Positions 1 to 6,725 of a DNA stretch of 6,796 nt are shown here, one piece after another; the first letter of the stretch is position 1, and each line of letters begins with the position of its first letter. Made by a program: the position numbers and the translations under genes. Source of the DNA: Candidatus Nomurabacteria bacterium RIFCSPLOWO2_01_FULL_36_10b (lineage in GTDB: Bacteria > Patescibacteriota > Minisyncoccia > Phycocordibacterales > UBA1006); NCBI GenBank assembly GCA_001785725.1, contig MFUQ01000009.1:5910-12705 (forward strand), written 5' to 3'. Under the pieces are notes generated by a model that saw nothing but the letters and a program-made list of their open reading frames with translations, ran no database searches and was not told where the DNA came from.

Positions 1-573
1 AGTATAAATCAATGGCCCAGCACCGTGTTCCTCTAGCGCAGAAACATCCAGAATTAACGCTAATTTGGGTTGTTTTTCTTTTGCTTTATGAATATTATCA
101 GTTGCGTGTCTAGCACCAGCTCCACCCGTCTCTTCTTCAACAGTAAAAAGCACTGATGGACGTAATCCTGTTTCTAGGACGCTAATGATAATACTAATGC
201 CTAACGCATCGTCAAGCCGACCAATAATTTCCCCGTCTTCTTCTATAATTTTTTGTGGTTCACCAACCTTATCCATATGAGCGCAAAGCAAAATTTCACC
301 TTCTGGCGCATCTGACAATAACCAAAGATTCCCGACATCATCAATTTTTGTCTCATAACCAAGTTTTTTTGCTTCATTTTCTAAATAGTTTCTTACTTTT
401 TCTTCCCTGCCATTACCAGAAAGAGATTCTAACCCAGACACTTCAGTTAGGTGCGGTTTTATTTTCTCCCACGCATTTTGTGCATCTGGCGATTTGATTA
501 TTTCAACAATAGAAGTAATGTGGCTAGTATCATCTTTATTTCCTCCTGTATTTGTAAACTTATTTTCTTCCAT
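1..573 (-). CDS. Zinc-dependent peptidase of clan MH (M20/M28/M42-like), C-terminus missing
   Basis: 191 codons are visible from the ATG at 571-573, and the frame is still open at the left edge. The core reads like a di-zinc aminopeptidase or carboxypeptidase. An N-terminal 'SGNGREEKVRNYL' segment (about residues 52-64) leads into 'DDVGNLW'. Then come 'CAHMDKVG' (H99, D101), 'GRLDDALG' (D121/D122, the likely bridging Asp), 'FTVEEETGGAGAR' (E146 as general base, E147 as metal ligand) and 'LILDVSA' (D176, metal ligand). The last expected His ligand would lie beyond the window. Members of this clan hydrolyse peptides or amino-acid conjugates in the cytoplasm, and no signal peptide is visible. 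H99 and D121 are only 22 residues apart. That leaves no room for the PDZ-like insertion normally found there in M42 enzymes, so an M20- or M28-like member is more likely. About 40 residues precede the usual domain start. No Shine-Dalgarno sequence is seen; a TATAAA at 588-593 could be a weak promoter of its own. The gene starts 31 bp after the giant gene's stop on the same strand, so an operon is plausible. The clan is fairly certain, but family and substrate are not. Confidence 0.85.
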   Translation of the reverse strand, partial: MEENKFTNTGGNKDDTSHITSIVEIIKSPDAQNAWEKIKPHLTEVSGLESLSGNGREEKVRNYLENEAKKLGYETKIDDVGNLWLLSDAPEGEILLCAHMDKVGEPQKIIEEDGEIIGRLDDALGISIIISVLETGLRPSVLFTVEEETGGAGARHATDNIHKAKEKQPKLALILDVSALEEHGAGPLIYT

Positions 574-604
574 AATATTATTTTAATTTTATAAACTGTG
601 CCGA

Positions 605-3600
605 CTAAACTGGGTAAATATTATCTACTGTTTTAGATTTGGCTATTTTCATATGATGTGCAATTGGTTCAACTTTTGAATATATATTTTTTGGAATGTA
701 TTCTCGTATTTGCTGACGATTGGATTCAGCATGCCAACCCCCAAGACTTTCCGTTATAAATACACCACCATTTAGATTATTTTTTTGCGCGAAATCTTTT
801 GCTATTTTTATAATATTCTTCATAAATGAATCTGGCGAAACTGTCTTAAGTAATTTTTCCGTAGGATTAAACCCGCGAAGCACTAATGATGAATTTCCAT
901 TAACGGTCTCAAAATATCCTTGAATATTTCCTTGTACTGTCTTATTTACATCAACAATATTCATGTGAAAATGATTTTTCATATCCCATAAAACTGTGTC
1001 ATTCGCTGTGCAAATACCAGCAGCAGCTTTTGCAAAGAAAGACCCCTTATTTTTTGATATATATACATTAAATTCACCAACCCCCTCACCCTCTGCCTCA
1101 TTGTCCCTTTGGAATTTCTTCATTTCCTTTTTAATAATAGCCCTTTGTTTTTCAAGCACTTTTTCAGCGAAGAAACGTCCTAACAAAACATTATTTGGCA
1201 CACCTTCAACTTGAGGGTCATCGTTCTTAATTTTAAGCATTTTGAGTATCTGCCCACGCCGCGACGGGTCTTCAAAAATTTTATCAAGACGTTCACCAAG
1301 ATCTGAAAATTGTCTAGCATATTCTTCAATAAAAATAGGTATGTTATCTTTTGAATATATCCCAAGAGTGTCATATATACGAGCAAGAATTGGGTAACTC
1401 ATTTCTACTTTCCCATCATCAATTTCTGCTTTAAGATTAATTATATTATCATGGTCTGTAAGAACTTGAAAAATTATATTAATCTCTTCATCTGAAAAAT
1501 CAGTAGTAGCGCGCGCTAATTTCATAAAAATAGCATTTCTCTTTTTTGAAAATTCCAAAAGTTCTGAATCAGATTTTCCTTTTAACTCTTTATGCGAAAA
1601 TATATTAGAAACATTGCGTAGCGCCTCTTTATTTAAGGTCTCATCTTTTCTAATTTTATATGAAACATCATTAAAAATTACAGGATATCCTGTTTGTGGA
1701 AATAAATATTTATTAAGATGATCTGTGTGGTCATCTATACTCGGTAATAGATCTTTTACATTTTCAAAACTCATGTTAATTGGATTATATGCTTGATGTA
1801 CCATTTCAATAATTATATCTTTATCTCCTGCAAATTCGTCACCACCGGTTGTTTCAATAGAGCCATTGAAATCAATTTTCTTATTTTCAAATAATTCTTC
1901 TTTCTGCGTATTAATCCATTCAACAAACTTTTTTCTTTCTACTGTCTTTAGCACTCTATGTCTTGAATAAATTTTTGGTGTTAAAGAAGCAAGCTCATTC
2001 ATGGCGTCAAACAATGTATCTCCTTCTTCATTAAGATTAGTGATGTTTAACTTTTTACATGTATCAAGAGTTGTGTTTAACTGATTTGGATTTTGAGCAA
2101 CAATTCGACGTATAATTGGCATGTTTCCTTGTGTTTTTAGAAACTCTGGGGCGTTTTTTGTAATGCCACCCGATTTACTAAGAAAGTGTATGAAGTAAAC
2201 AAACATGCGATCTGGCATACTACTACGTTTAATAAGGTCAATTGCATATTTTGTGCCTTTGCCAGCATCTATTTGTACAAGTGTTCGCACAAGACGTGAC
2301 GCGGATTTATGGTCGCTTCTTATTATTTCTTCAATCATGTCTTTTGCTTCAGTATCTGATGTGTTGAAGAGATTTTCAATTGATTCTCGGAAATTTTTTC
2401 CAAATTTTTGACCCTCAAGCCCCCTAAGAATACTACGAATAGTTACGGGATTACTTTCTGGTCGTATCATAAAATTAAAGCGACCCCTAAAATATTCTTT
2501 CGTGCTTCCTGCCATTTGACTTGTGTCGCCGTTTGCGTATCCAAGGGCATACGCTTTACTCATATGTTCTGGTAATTCTGATATGTGCGTATAATCTAGC
2601 GGTAAACCAATAGAACCAATTTTGTAAGCAAGATCATCTTTACCAGAATTAAGTATTTCTAAAACTGTATCTGTATTATTTAAGAAATATTTAAAAAGAT
2701 GAGTTTTTCTTTCTTTTACTTTTTCTTTAGAAAAACTACTTAACAATTTTTTGATGATGTCTATGTCTAGGTTATTAAAGCTAGACATGTTTTGTATAAT
2801 TGATTCACTTCTTTGTGCTTTAATAAGTTCATTTGCAACAGAAGAATCAAGGTCTTTGAAATTACTAAGATATGATGCAACGCCATTTATTCGTCCCATT
2901 TTAATAATTCTAGACGCAATAGAAGAATCAAGGTCTTTGAAATTACTAATACTTTTAATAATACTCTCTATAGAACCTATTCTGATAAATTCATGAGCAA
3001 TGTTATTATGATTAACTCCTATAAAATTCTTTAAGTAACGCCCGACATAAATACTTCCACCTGTATCAATAAGTTTTTCAATAATGTCATTGTGATCAAG
3101 ACCTTTAAAATTATTTAAATAATTTGTGACAGCCTCTCCCTTTCCTGATTGTATTAATTTATCAGAAATTTCTTTATGATTTATATTACTAAAATGATTG
3201 AGATGTTCTGCAACGTATTCACCTTTACCATATTTAATAATTATTCGCGCGATAGAAGGATCGAGTTCTTTGAAATTACTAAGATTATTAATTAAATTAT
3301 CGATGTTACCATATTCAATTAACTTTTCAGCAATTTCTGTATGATTAATATTTCTGAAATTTATTATATATGAAGCCACAAATTCCCCACCACCAATTTC
3401 AATAAGTTGGTTAGCAATTTGATAGTGGTTAACGTCAGAGAAATTAGAGATATATTTAGCAACAATTCCATACTCTTTCCTTTGAATTACTGAATTTATT
3501 ATTTCATTGTGATTTAAATTTATAAAACTTGTAGGAGAAGATAACACTATATGGCTTTTACCAATGTCTATTAATTTATTAGCAATAATAGGATCAATAT

Positions 3601-6388
3601 CTTTAAACTTAGAAATAGACCTATCAATAGAATCCGCTCTTTCTAATTTTATTATTCTATCAAGAATTTCTGTGTGATTTAAATCTTTAAAATGTTCAGG
3701 ATTTTCAAGTACAAGTTTCTCATATCCAATATCAATAAGTTTATTAGCAATTGTGACATCTAAGCCATTGAAGTTTTCAATTTTATACTTAAAAGAATCT
3801 ATTTCATTGGCGTCAAGTAGCTCATGAACAATTATATTATTATTAACTCCTATAAATTCTGATATATTATTGACAACACTTTCTCCAAACCCTTCTTTAA
3901 TCAGCTTAATAGCAAGATCCATATAATCTATATTATGGAAATTACGTAGATGACTAATAATATTCCCCCCTAATTTTGCCGCCATTAATTTATCAATAAT
4001 CTCCTGATGATTAAGACCTTTAAAATTATTAAGTTTTTCAATAAGAACACGCGCACCCTCTTCAGTTTCTATTAGTTTATTGGCAAATTCATTATAATTA
4101 AAATCAGAAAAGTTAGATGTAGAATCAATTATTTTTTCAAGATATGAACTACTTTTACGTGGGTTCTCATTGTTTAATAAAATTAACTTATCTACAATAG
4201 AATAATCAAGGTCATTGAAACAATTAAGATTCTCAAGAACATACCTTCCATCCCCAGTATCAAAAAGCTTGTGCGCAATTTCATTATGATTCAGGTCTTT
4301 GAAAGTATATAAGTATTCATCTAAAGATGAGATAATGCCAGCGTCAATGAATTTATGCGCAATTTCTTTATGCCCAATACTACTATACCCATTACCTAAA
4401 TAAGAAAGATAATCTTCCATAGAAGAGCATAACCCTGCGTCAATTAATTTTCTAGCCGTATCAATATGATTTATATCTTTGAATTTACTTACATAATGAA
4501 TCAAACCATCTGTTCTTCTTTCTATCAGAAAATTAATAATTTCGGTATTATCTAAATCTTTAAAATTATCAATATTTTCTAGCACCAATCTCCACTCCCC
4601 TAATTCTATGAGATCATATGCAGTGGAAGGATCAATATCTTTAAATTTAGAAAAGATTTGTGAAAATTCATGCGGGCGCGGTATTACATTAGCAGCAATA
4701 ATCTTATGAAGAATTTCATTATGATTCAGATCTTTAAAATCAGAAAAGTTATTAGAAATATATATTAATCCCCCACTTTTGATAAGACAATCAATAAAAT
4801 AATGATCGCTAAGTACTTCATTAGTTAGACCAATTTCTTTATCACCATATATTTCTGCAAAACAAATTCTTATGATGTTTATGTCTGGTACTCCTTCTTG
4901 TAACATTTTGTTGGCTCTCTTAATTACACCAAATGGTGCTTCATTTATCCAATCAATAAGCCCACCGTAAGGTTTGCTAGTGTAGCTAACAACCGAACCA
5001 CCATCTTCATTTGTACTATTTACCTTTTTGGAATGATTGAAGTGAAAATGCAGATCAAGCGCTTTATCCGCAAGACTTTTATTCTTTTCGTATTTTTGCA
5101 TTACAATTTCTTGCCTTTCCAGTGAATCGGCAAGTAATTGACTGGGCGTACGATTACGTAAATATTCAAGTTTTGCTTCGTGGCCCTCTTGCAAAGTCCA
5201 CATATCGCTTTCATATTTTTGGAGAAGTGCTTGCAATTGTAACTCTTTTTCACTTTCTGGTAAATCCGAATTAGAAATCTCTGCTTCCGATTTTTCAAGT
5301 TTATGAGAATATTTTTCTACTTCATCATTATACAATTGCTGTTGATAATTTATATCAAAAGCATTTTTATTCTGCATAAAAATGTTTTTTTCTTCTTCTG
5401 ACGATTCGCTTTGTAAAAATGTAATATGATGGAAAAGTTTACTTTTCTCTTTGCCATATTTATTATCCCCAGATTTACCAATGAACCTTTCAATGTTATG
5501 AAAACTTATTGCGTGGTCCGGGATTCTCTTTTTTCGTATGTGAAGAATTCTTTCTTTAAATCTATCTCCTAACTGCGCCCATGCTAGCGCTTCTTGTGGC
5601 TCTGTACGACCCGGTTCATTTGAATAATAAAGAGTCCTGCAATATTTTTTATTAATTTCAACAAGCCAATCTGATAATCTCAATACTGCTTTGTGTTCAA
5701 TCTCTTCTTCTGTAATATCAGAATTAAACTTTTTTGCTGGAAACTCAATATTTCTCTTCGCATTTTCGTATGCTTTAATAAGAAAAGGATACACACCAAG
5801 ACCCTTTTTACGATTTTCCGAAAAATAAATACCAGAATTGTAACCAAAGAGTGTCGCCACACTTTTAGAATGCGTATCTTCTTTTAGTAATCTATTGTCA
5901 GCAATTTTTAACGCGCCCATCTCGGGGGTTCCAAGCATAGCTGAATACAAGATGTCTCTTAAAAGCCCAGTTTTAATACTTTTTATATTTATTGAATAAT
6001 CATATCCATTGTCATCATTTGACACTGAACTAAATAAATCCTGATAACGCTCTAATCGTTTTGACAAAAAAACGCTTCCTATTTCAGATGCATAATACGT
6101 TATGTATTCAATCACATCTGCTAATGGCATGCTTCTTAAAAACTCTAGTTTTTCAAAATTATTTTTTAAAGATTTCAAATGGTCAATATTTTCATATGAA
6201 ATTTTGTCATTTTCTTCAAGCCCCTTAAGAAGGCCAGAATATTCTGAGTGTTCTCTTAGTTCTCTAATATATTCTTCCATTTCCTCAAAATCTCCACCGC
6301 TTCCGTGTTGTTTAAAATCATCAAGTCCTTCTTCTATTTCTTTTCTTACATCTTCATCAGAAATATGTTTTGAAAATTTCTCATGCAT
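605..6388 (-). CDS. Giant alpha-helical tandem-repeat protein of unknown function (1,927 aa)
   Basis: I do not recognise a named family. In order, the protein holds: a charged helical N-terminus (about 1-330); a Glu/Lys/Gln-rich probable coiled coil (about 340-450); a linker with 'NEDGGSVVSYTSKPYGG'; about 24 tandem 27-28-residue repeats (about 548-1220) built around 'FKDLNHNEIAxKLIDxG'; a long mostly helical region without obvious repeats (about 1220-1755); an acidic Gly/Glu linker near 1760; and a compact C-terminal domain (about 1770-1927). That last domain contains 'AGICTAND' (C1793), 'HFHMNIVD' (H1806, H1808), 'LVLRGFNP' and 'GGWHAESNR' (W1885, H1886). There is no signal peptide or membrane segment, so a cytoplasmic location is expected. 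The repeats probably form an alpha-solenoid that binds protein partners; the C-terminal domain might be enzymatic. Both are inference. The frame stays open upstream to 6523, but that part is the translated tRNA-Lys. I chose the ATG at 6386-6388 because an extended -10 box lies just before it; the ATG at 6410-6412 is the alternative and would add eight residues. The stop is TAG at 605-607, with the peptidase gene 31 bp downstream. Confidence 0.9.
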   Translation of the reverse strand: MHEKFSKHISDEDVRKEIEEGLDDFKQHGSGGDFEEMEEYIRELREHSEYSGLLKGLEENDKISYENIDHLKSLKNNFEKLEFLRSMPLADVIEYITYYASEIGSVFLSKRLERYQDLFSSVSNDDNGYDYSINIKSIKTGLLRDILYSAMLGTPEMGALKIADNRLLKEDTHSKSVATLFGYNSGIYFSENRKKGLGVYPFLIKAYENAKRNIEFPAKKFNSDITEEEIEHKAVLRLSDWLVEINKKYCRTLYYSNEPGRTEPQEALAWAQLGDRFKERILHIRKKRIPDHAISFHNIERFIGKSGDNKYGKEKSKLFHHITFLQSESSEEEKNIFMQNKNAFDINYQQQLYNDEVEKYSHKLEKSEAEISNSDLPESEKELQLQALLQKYESDMWTLQEGHEAKLEYLRNRTPSQLLADSLERQEIVMQKYEKNKSLADKALDLHFHFNHSKKVNSTNEDGGSVVSYTSKPYGGLIDWINEAPFGVIKRANKMLQEGVPDINIIRICFAEIYGDKEIGLTNEVLSDHYFIDCLIKSGGLIYISNNFSDFKDLNHNEILHKIIAANVIPRPHEFSQIFSKFKDIDPSTAYDLIELGEWRLVLENIDNFKDLDNTEIINFLIERRTDGLIHYVSKFKDINHIDTARKLIDAGLCSSMEDYLSYLGNGYSSIGHKEIAHKFIDAGIISSLDEYLYTFKDLNHNEIAHKLFDTGDGRYVLENLNCFNDLDYSIVDKLILLNNENPRKSSSYLEKIIDSTSNFSDFNYNEFANKLIETEEGARVLIEKLNNFKGLNHQEIIDKLMAAKLGGNIISHLRNFHNIDYMDLAIKLIKEGFGESVVNNISEFIGVNNNIIVHELLDANEIDSFKYKIENFNGLDVTIANKLIDIGYEKLVLENPEHFKDLNHTEILDRIIKLERADSIDRSISKFKDIDPIIANKLIDIGKSHIVLSSPTSFINLNHNEIINSVIQRKEYGIVAKYISNFSDVNHYQIANQLIEIGGGEFVASYIINFRNINHTEIAEKLIEYGNIDNLINNLSNFKELDPSIARIIIKYGKGEYVAEHLNHFSNINHKEISDKLIQSGKGEAVTNYLNNFKGLDHNDIIEKLIDTGGSIYVGRYLKNFIGVNHNNIAHEFIRIGSIESIIKSISNFKDLDSSIASRIIKMGRINGVASYLSNFKDLDSSVANELIKAQRSESIIQNMSSFNNLDIDIIKKLLSSFSKEKVKERKTHLFKYFLNNTDTVLEILNSGKDDLAYKIGSIGLPLDYTHISELPEHMSKAYALGYANGDTSQMAGSTKEYFRGRFNFMIRPESNPVTIRSILRGLEGQKFGKNFRESIENLFNTSDTEAKDMIEEIIRSDHKSASRLVRTLVQIDAGKGTKYAIDLIKRSSMPDRMFVYFIHFLSKSGGITKNAPEFLKTQGNMPIIRRIVAQNPNQLNTTLDTCKKLNITNLNEEGDTLFDAMNELASLTPKIYSRHRVLKTVERKKFVEWINTQKEELFENKKIDFNGSIETTGGDEFAGDKDIIIEMVHQAYNPINMSFENVKDLLPSIDDHTDHLNKYLFPQTGYPVIFNDVSYKIRKDETLNKEALRNVSNIFSHKELKGKSDSELLEFSKKRNAIFMKLARATTDFSDEEINIIFQVLTDHDNIINLKAEIDDGKVEMSYPILARIYDTLGIYSKDNIPIFIEEYARQFSDLGERLDKIFEDPSRRGQILKMLKIKNDDPQVEGVPNNVLLGRFFAEKVLEKQRAIIKKEMKKFQRDNEAEGEGVGEFNVYISKNKGSFFAKAAAGICTANDTVLWDMKNHFHMNIVDVNKTVQGNIQGYFETVNGNSSLVLRGFNPTEKLLKTVSPDSFMKNIIKIAKDFAQKNNLNGGVFITESLGGWHAESNRQQIREYIPKNIYSKVEPIAHHMKIAKSKTVDNIYPV
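2729..4747 (-). repeat. About 24 tandem coding repeats (27-28 codons each)
   Basis: This segment encodes residues about 548-1220 of the giant protein. Each unit begins with a Phe (usually SNF, NNF or SKF), then two variable residues and 'L/I/V-N/D'. Next comes either 'HNEIA' (28-residue form) or a one-residue-shorter 'PSIA/SSIA' (27-residue form). The unit continues with 'xKLIDxG', a short turn, and 'xxVxxYL'. I count 24 units by eye; two or three near 4080-4390 are stretched to about 32 residues, so their boundaries are uncertain. The periodic hydrophobic pattern suggests two short helices per unit and an alpha-solenoid. Most units are well diverged at the DNA level, so the array is old. The exception is the pair near 2840-2949. 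Confidence 0.9.
2840..2949 (-). repeat. Exact 29-bp direct repeat in adjacent repeat units
   Basis: The same 29 bases occur at 2840-2868 and 2921-2949, exactly 81 bp (27 codons) apart. They encode the shared 'LSNFKDLDSS' segment of the last two complete repeat units. The rest of these two units has diverged, while other neighbouring units share no such long exact block. This fits a fairly recent unit duplication or gene conversion. Confidence 0.85.
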
Positions 6389-6395
6389 AAAACAT

Positions 6396-6404
6396 ATTAT
6401 AGCA
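6396..6404 (-). promoter_or_regulatory. Extended -10 promoter of the giant gene, leaderless start
   Basis: Read on the minus strand, this is TGcTATAAT: a perfect -10 hexamer at 6396-6401 with the extended TG motif at 6403-6404. The position 17 bp upstream (6419-6424, ACAGAT) does not resemble TTGACA, which is normal for extended -10 promoters. Seven bases separate the hexamer from the ATG at 6388. Transcription would therefore begin at or within a base of the A of that ATG and give a leaderless mRNA. This also argues against the in-frame ATG at 6410-6412, which lies upstream of the box. Confidence 0.6.
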
Positions 6405-6423
6405 TAATACATAATAAAATCTG

Positions 6424-6496
6424 TCCCCTCGGCAGGAATTGAACCTGCGACCGTCTCCTTAAAAGGGAGCTGCTCTACCAACTGAGCTACAAGGGG
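6424..6496 (-). tRNA. tRNA-Lys (anticodon UUU)
   Basis: A full 73-nt cloverleaf can be folded. Acceptor arms are 6490-6496 and 6425-6431 (CCCCTTG/CGAGGGG, one T-G wobble), with the discriminator A at 6424. The D stem is GCTC/GAGC (6484-6487 with 6472-6475). The anticodon loop CTTTTAA is 6459-6465, with anticodon TTT at 6461-6463. The T arm GCAGG-TTCAATT-CCTGC is 6432-6448. The variable loop is five bases. The CCA end is not encoded, because CAG follows the discriminator, so a CCA-adding enzyme is needed. The first pair of the anticodon stem is a G-A mismatch (27/43), which is mildly unusual. It reads in the same direction as the giant gene downstream. Confidence 0.97.
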
Positions 6497-6515
6497 AATT
6501 GCAAAACTGCACGTA

Positions 6516-6535
6516 TCTCGCACACATGCGCGAGA
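6516..6535. other. Small hairpin in the tRNA leader
   Basis: TCTCGC at 6516-6521 pairs with GCGAGA at 6530-6535 around an 8-base loop. It lies between the possible tRNA promoter and the mature 5' end, so it would sit in the removed leader of the precursor. It could also have arisen by chance. Confidence 0.4.
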
Positions 6536-6545
6536 CCATGGGATA

Positions 6546-6573
6546 AGAATACCTGATATTACATAAATTTCAA
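6546..6573 (-). promoter_or_regulatory. Possible sigma-70-type promoter of tRNA-Lys
   Basis: On the minus strand, TTGAAA (6568-6573, five of six to the -35 consensus) is followed 16 bp later by TATTCT (6546-6551, four of six to TATAAT). Transcription would start about 45 bases before the mature tRNA. In AT-rich DNA such matches are common, so this is tentative. Confidence 0.35.
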
Positions 6574-6590
6574 CTGCTTCCTATTCTTTC

Positions 6591-6615
6591 CCCCCTCCTT
6601 TTTGAAAGGAGGGGG
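6591..6615. repeat. Perfect 11-bp inverted repeat, 3-base loop
   Basis: CCCCCTCCTTT (6591-6601) and AAAGGAGGGGG (6605-6615) are exact reverse complements around TTG. The dyad is very stable but is not followed by a T-tract on either strand, so it is not a classical terminator. It forms the left internal hairpin of the composite element. Confidence 0.85.
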
Positions 6616-6617
6616 TG

Positions 6618-6652
6618 CTCTGCGTAGCCACGCTAAGCGTGGCGTAGCAGAG
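6618..6652. repeat. Cruciform-like inverted repeat with symmetric internal loop
   Basis: CTCTGC (6618-6623) pairs with GCAGAG (6647-6652), and GCCACGC (6627-6633) pairs with GCGTGGC (6637-6643) around a TAA loop. A GTA/GTA 3x3 internal loop separates the two stems. There is no flanking T-tract. It is the right internal hairpin of the composite element. Confidence 0.85.
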
Positions 6653-6676
6653 TGGGGAGGGTTAGGGAGAGGAACG

Positions 6677-6702
6677 AAAAAAGCCCCGACAAGTGCGGGG
6701 CT
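6677..6702 (-). terminator. Rho-independent terminator of the right-edge gene
   Basis: On the minus strand a 7-bp stem, AGCCCCG/CGGGGCT (6696-6702 with 6682-6688), encloses a 7-base loop and runs into six T residues (6677-6682). It lies about 20 bp after the stop codon of the gene at the right edge and separates it from the tRNA unit. Confidence 0.85.
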
Positions 6703-6708
6703 TTCTCA

Positions 6709-6725
6709 AAAGCCGAGGTGGCTTT
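6709..6725 (-). terminator. Short hairpin overlapping the stop codon, possible auxiliary terminator
   Basis: AAAGCC (6720-6725, minus strand) pairs perfectly with GGCTTT (6709-6714) around a 5-base loop. It begins inside the TAA stop and is followed by only one further T. It is weak alone, but together with the stronger hairpin downstream it may form a tandem terminator. Confidence 0.4.

Larger units (their letters stand above)
6578..6674. repeat. Composite inverted-repeat element, REP- or MITE-like
   Basis: About 97 non-coding bases contain nested dyads. The outer arms (6578-6598 and 6654-6674) are C-rich and G-rich and match as inverted repeats at about 14 of 21 positions, starting with TTCCT/AGGAA. 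Inside lie two hairpins, listed separately. The arrangement and the GC-rich character against AT-rich surroundings resemble small palindromic or miniature transposable elements. No transposase gene and no clear target-site duplication is seen here, so mobility is inference. Confidence 0.45.

Noticed and set aside
255..497. 80-codon plus-strand ORF
   Set aside because: It is antisense to the peptidase, whose catalytic motifs show the minus strand is coding; the plus-strand peptide has no domain features and no start signal.
574..604. Terminator between the giant gene and the peptidase
   Set aside because: The 31 bp are AT-rich with no stable hairpin or GC stem, so read-through is more likely.
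2751..2996. 81-codon plus-strand ORF with an internal repeated 'EESRSLKLL' motif
   Set aside because: The repeat simply reflects the duplicated 29-bp block of the giant gene read on the wrong strand.
2729..4747. CRISPR-like periodicity
   Set aside because: The spacing is 81-84 bp, the units are diverged, and the period is a codon multiple within one open frame, so these are protein repeats and not CRISPR repeats with spacers.
6102..6407. 101-codon plus-strand ORF rich in serine
   Set aside because: It is the antisense shadow of the Glu/Lys-rich N-terminus of the giant protein; Ser/Leu/Phe richness is expected from complementing GAA/AAA codons.
6389..6523. N-terminal 45 residues of the longest reading frame
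   Set aside because: Most of it is the tRNA-Lys gene; there is no independent evidence that it is translated.
6591..6615. Rho-independent terminator
   Set aside because: The stem is strong, but neither side is followed by a T-tract, and a proper terminator already exists at 6677-6702.
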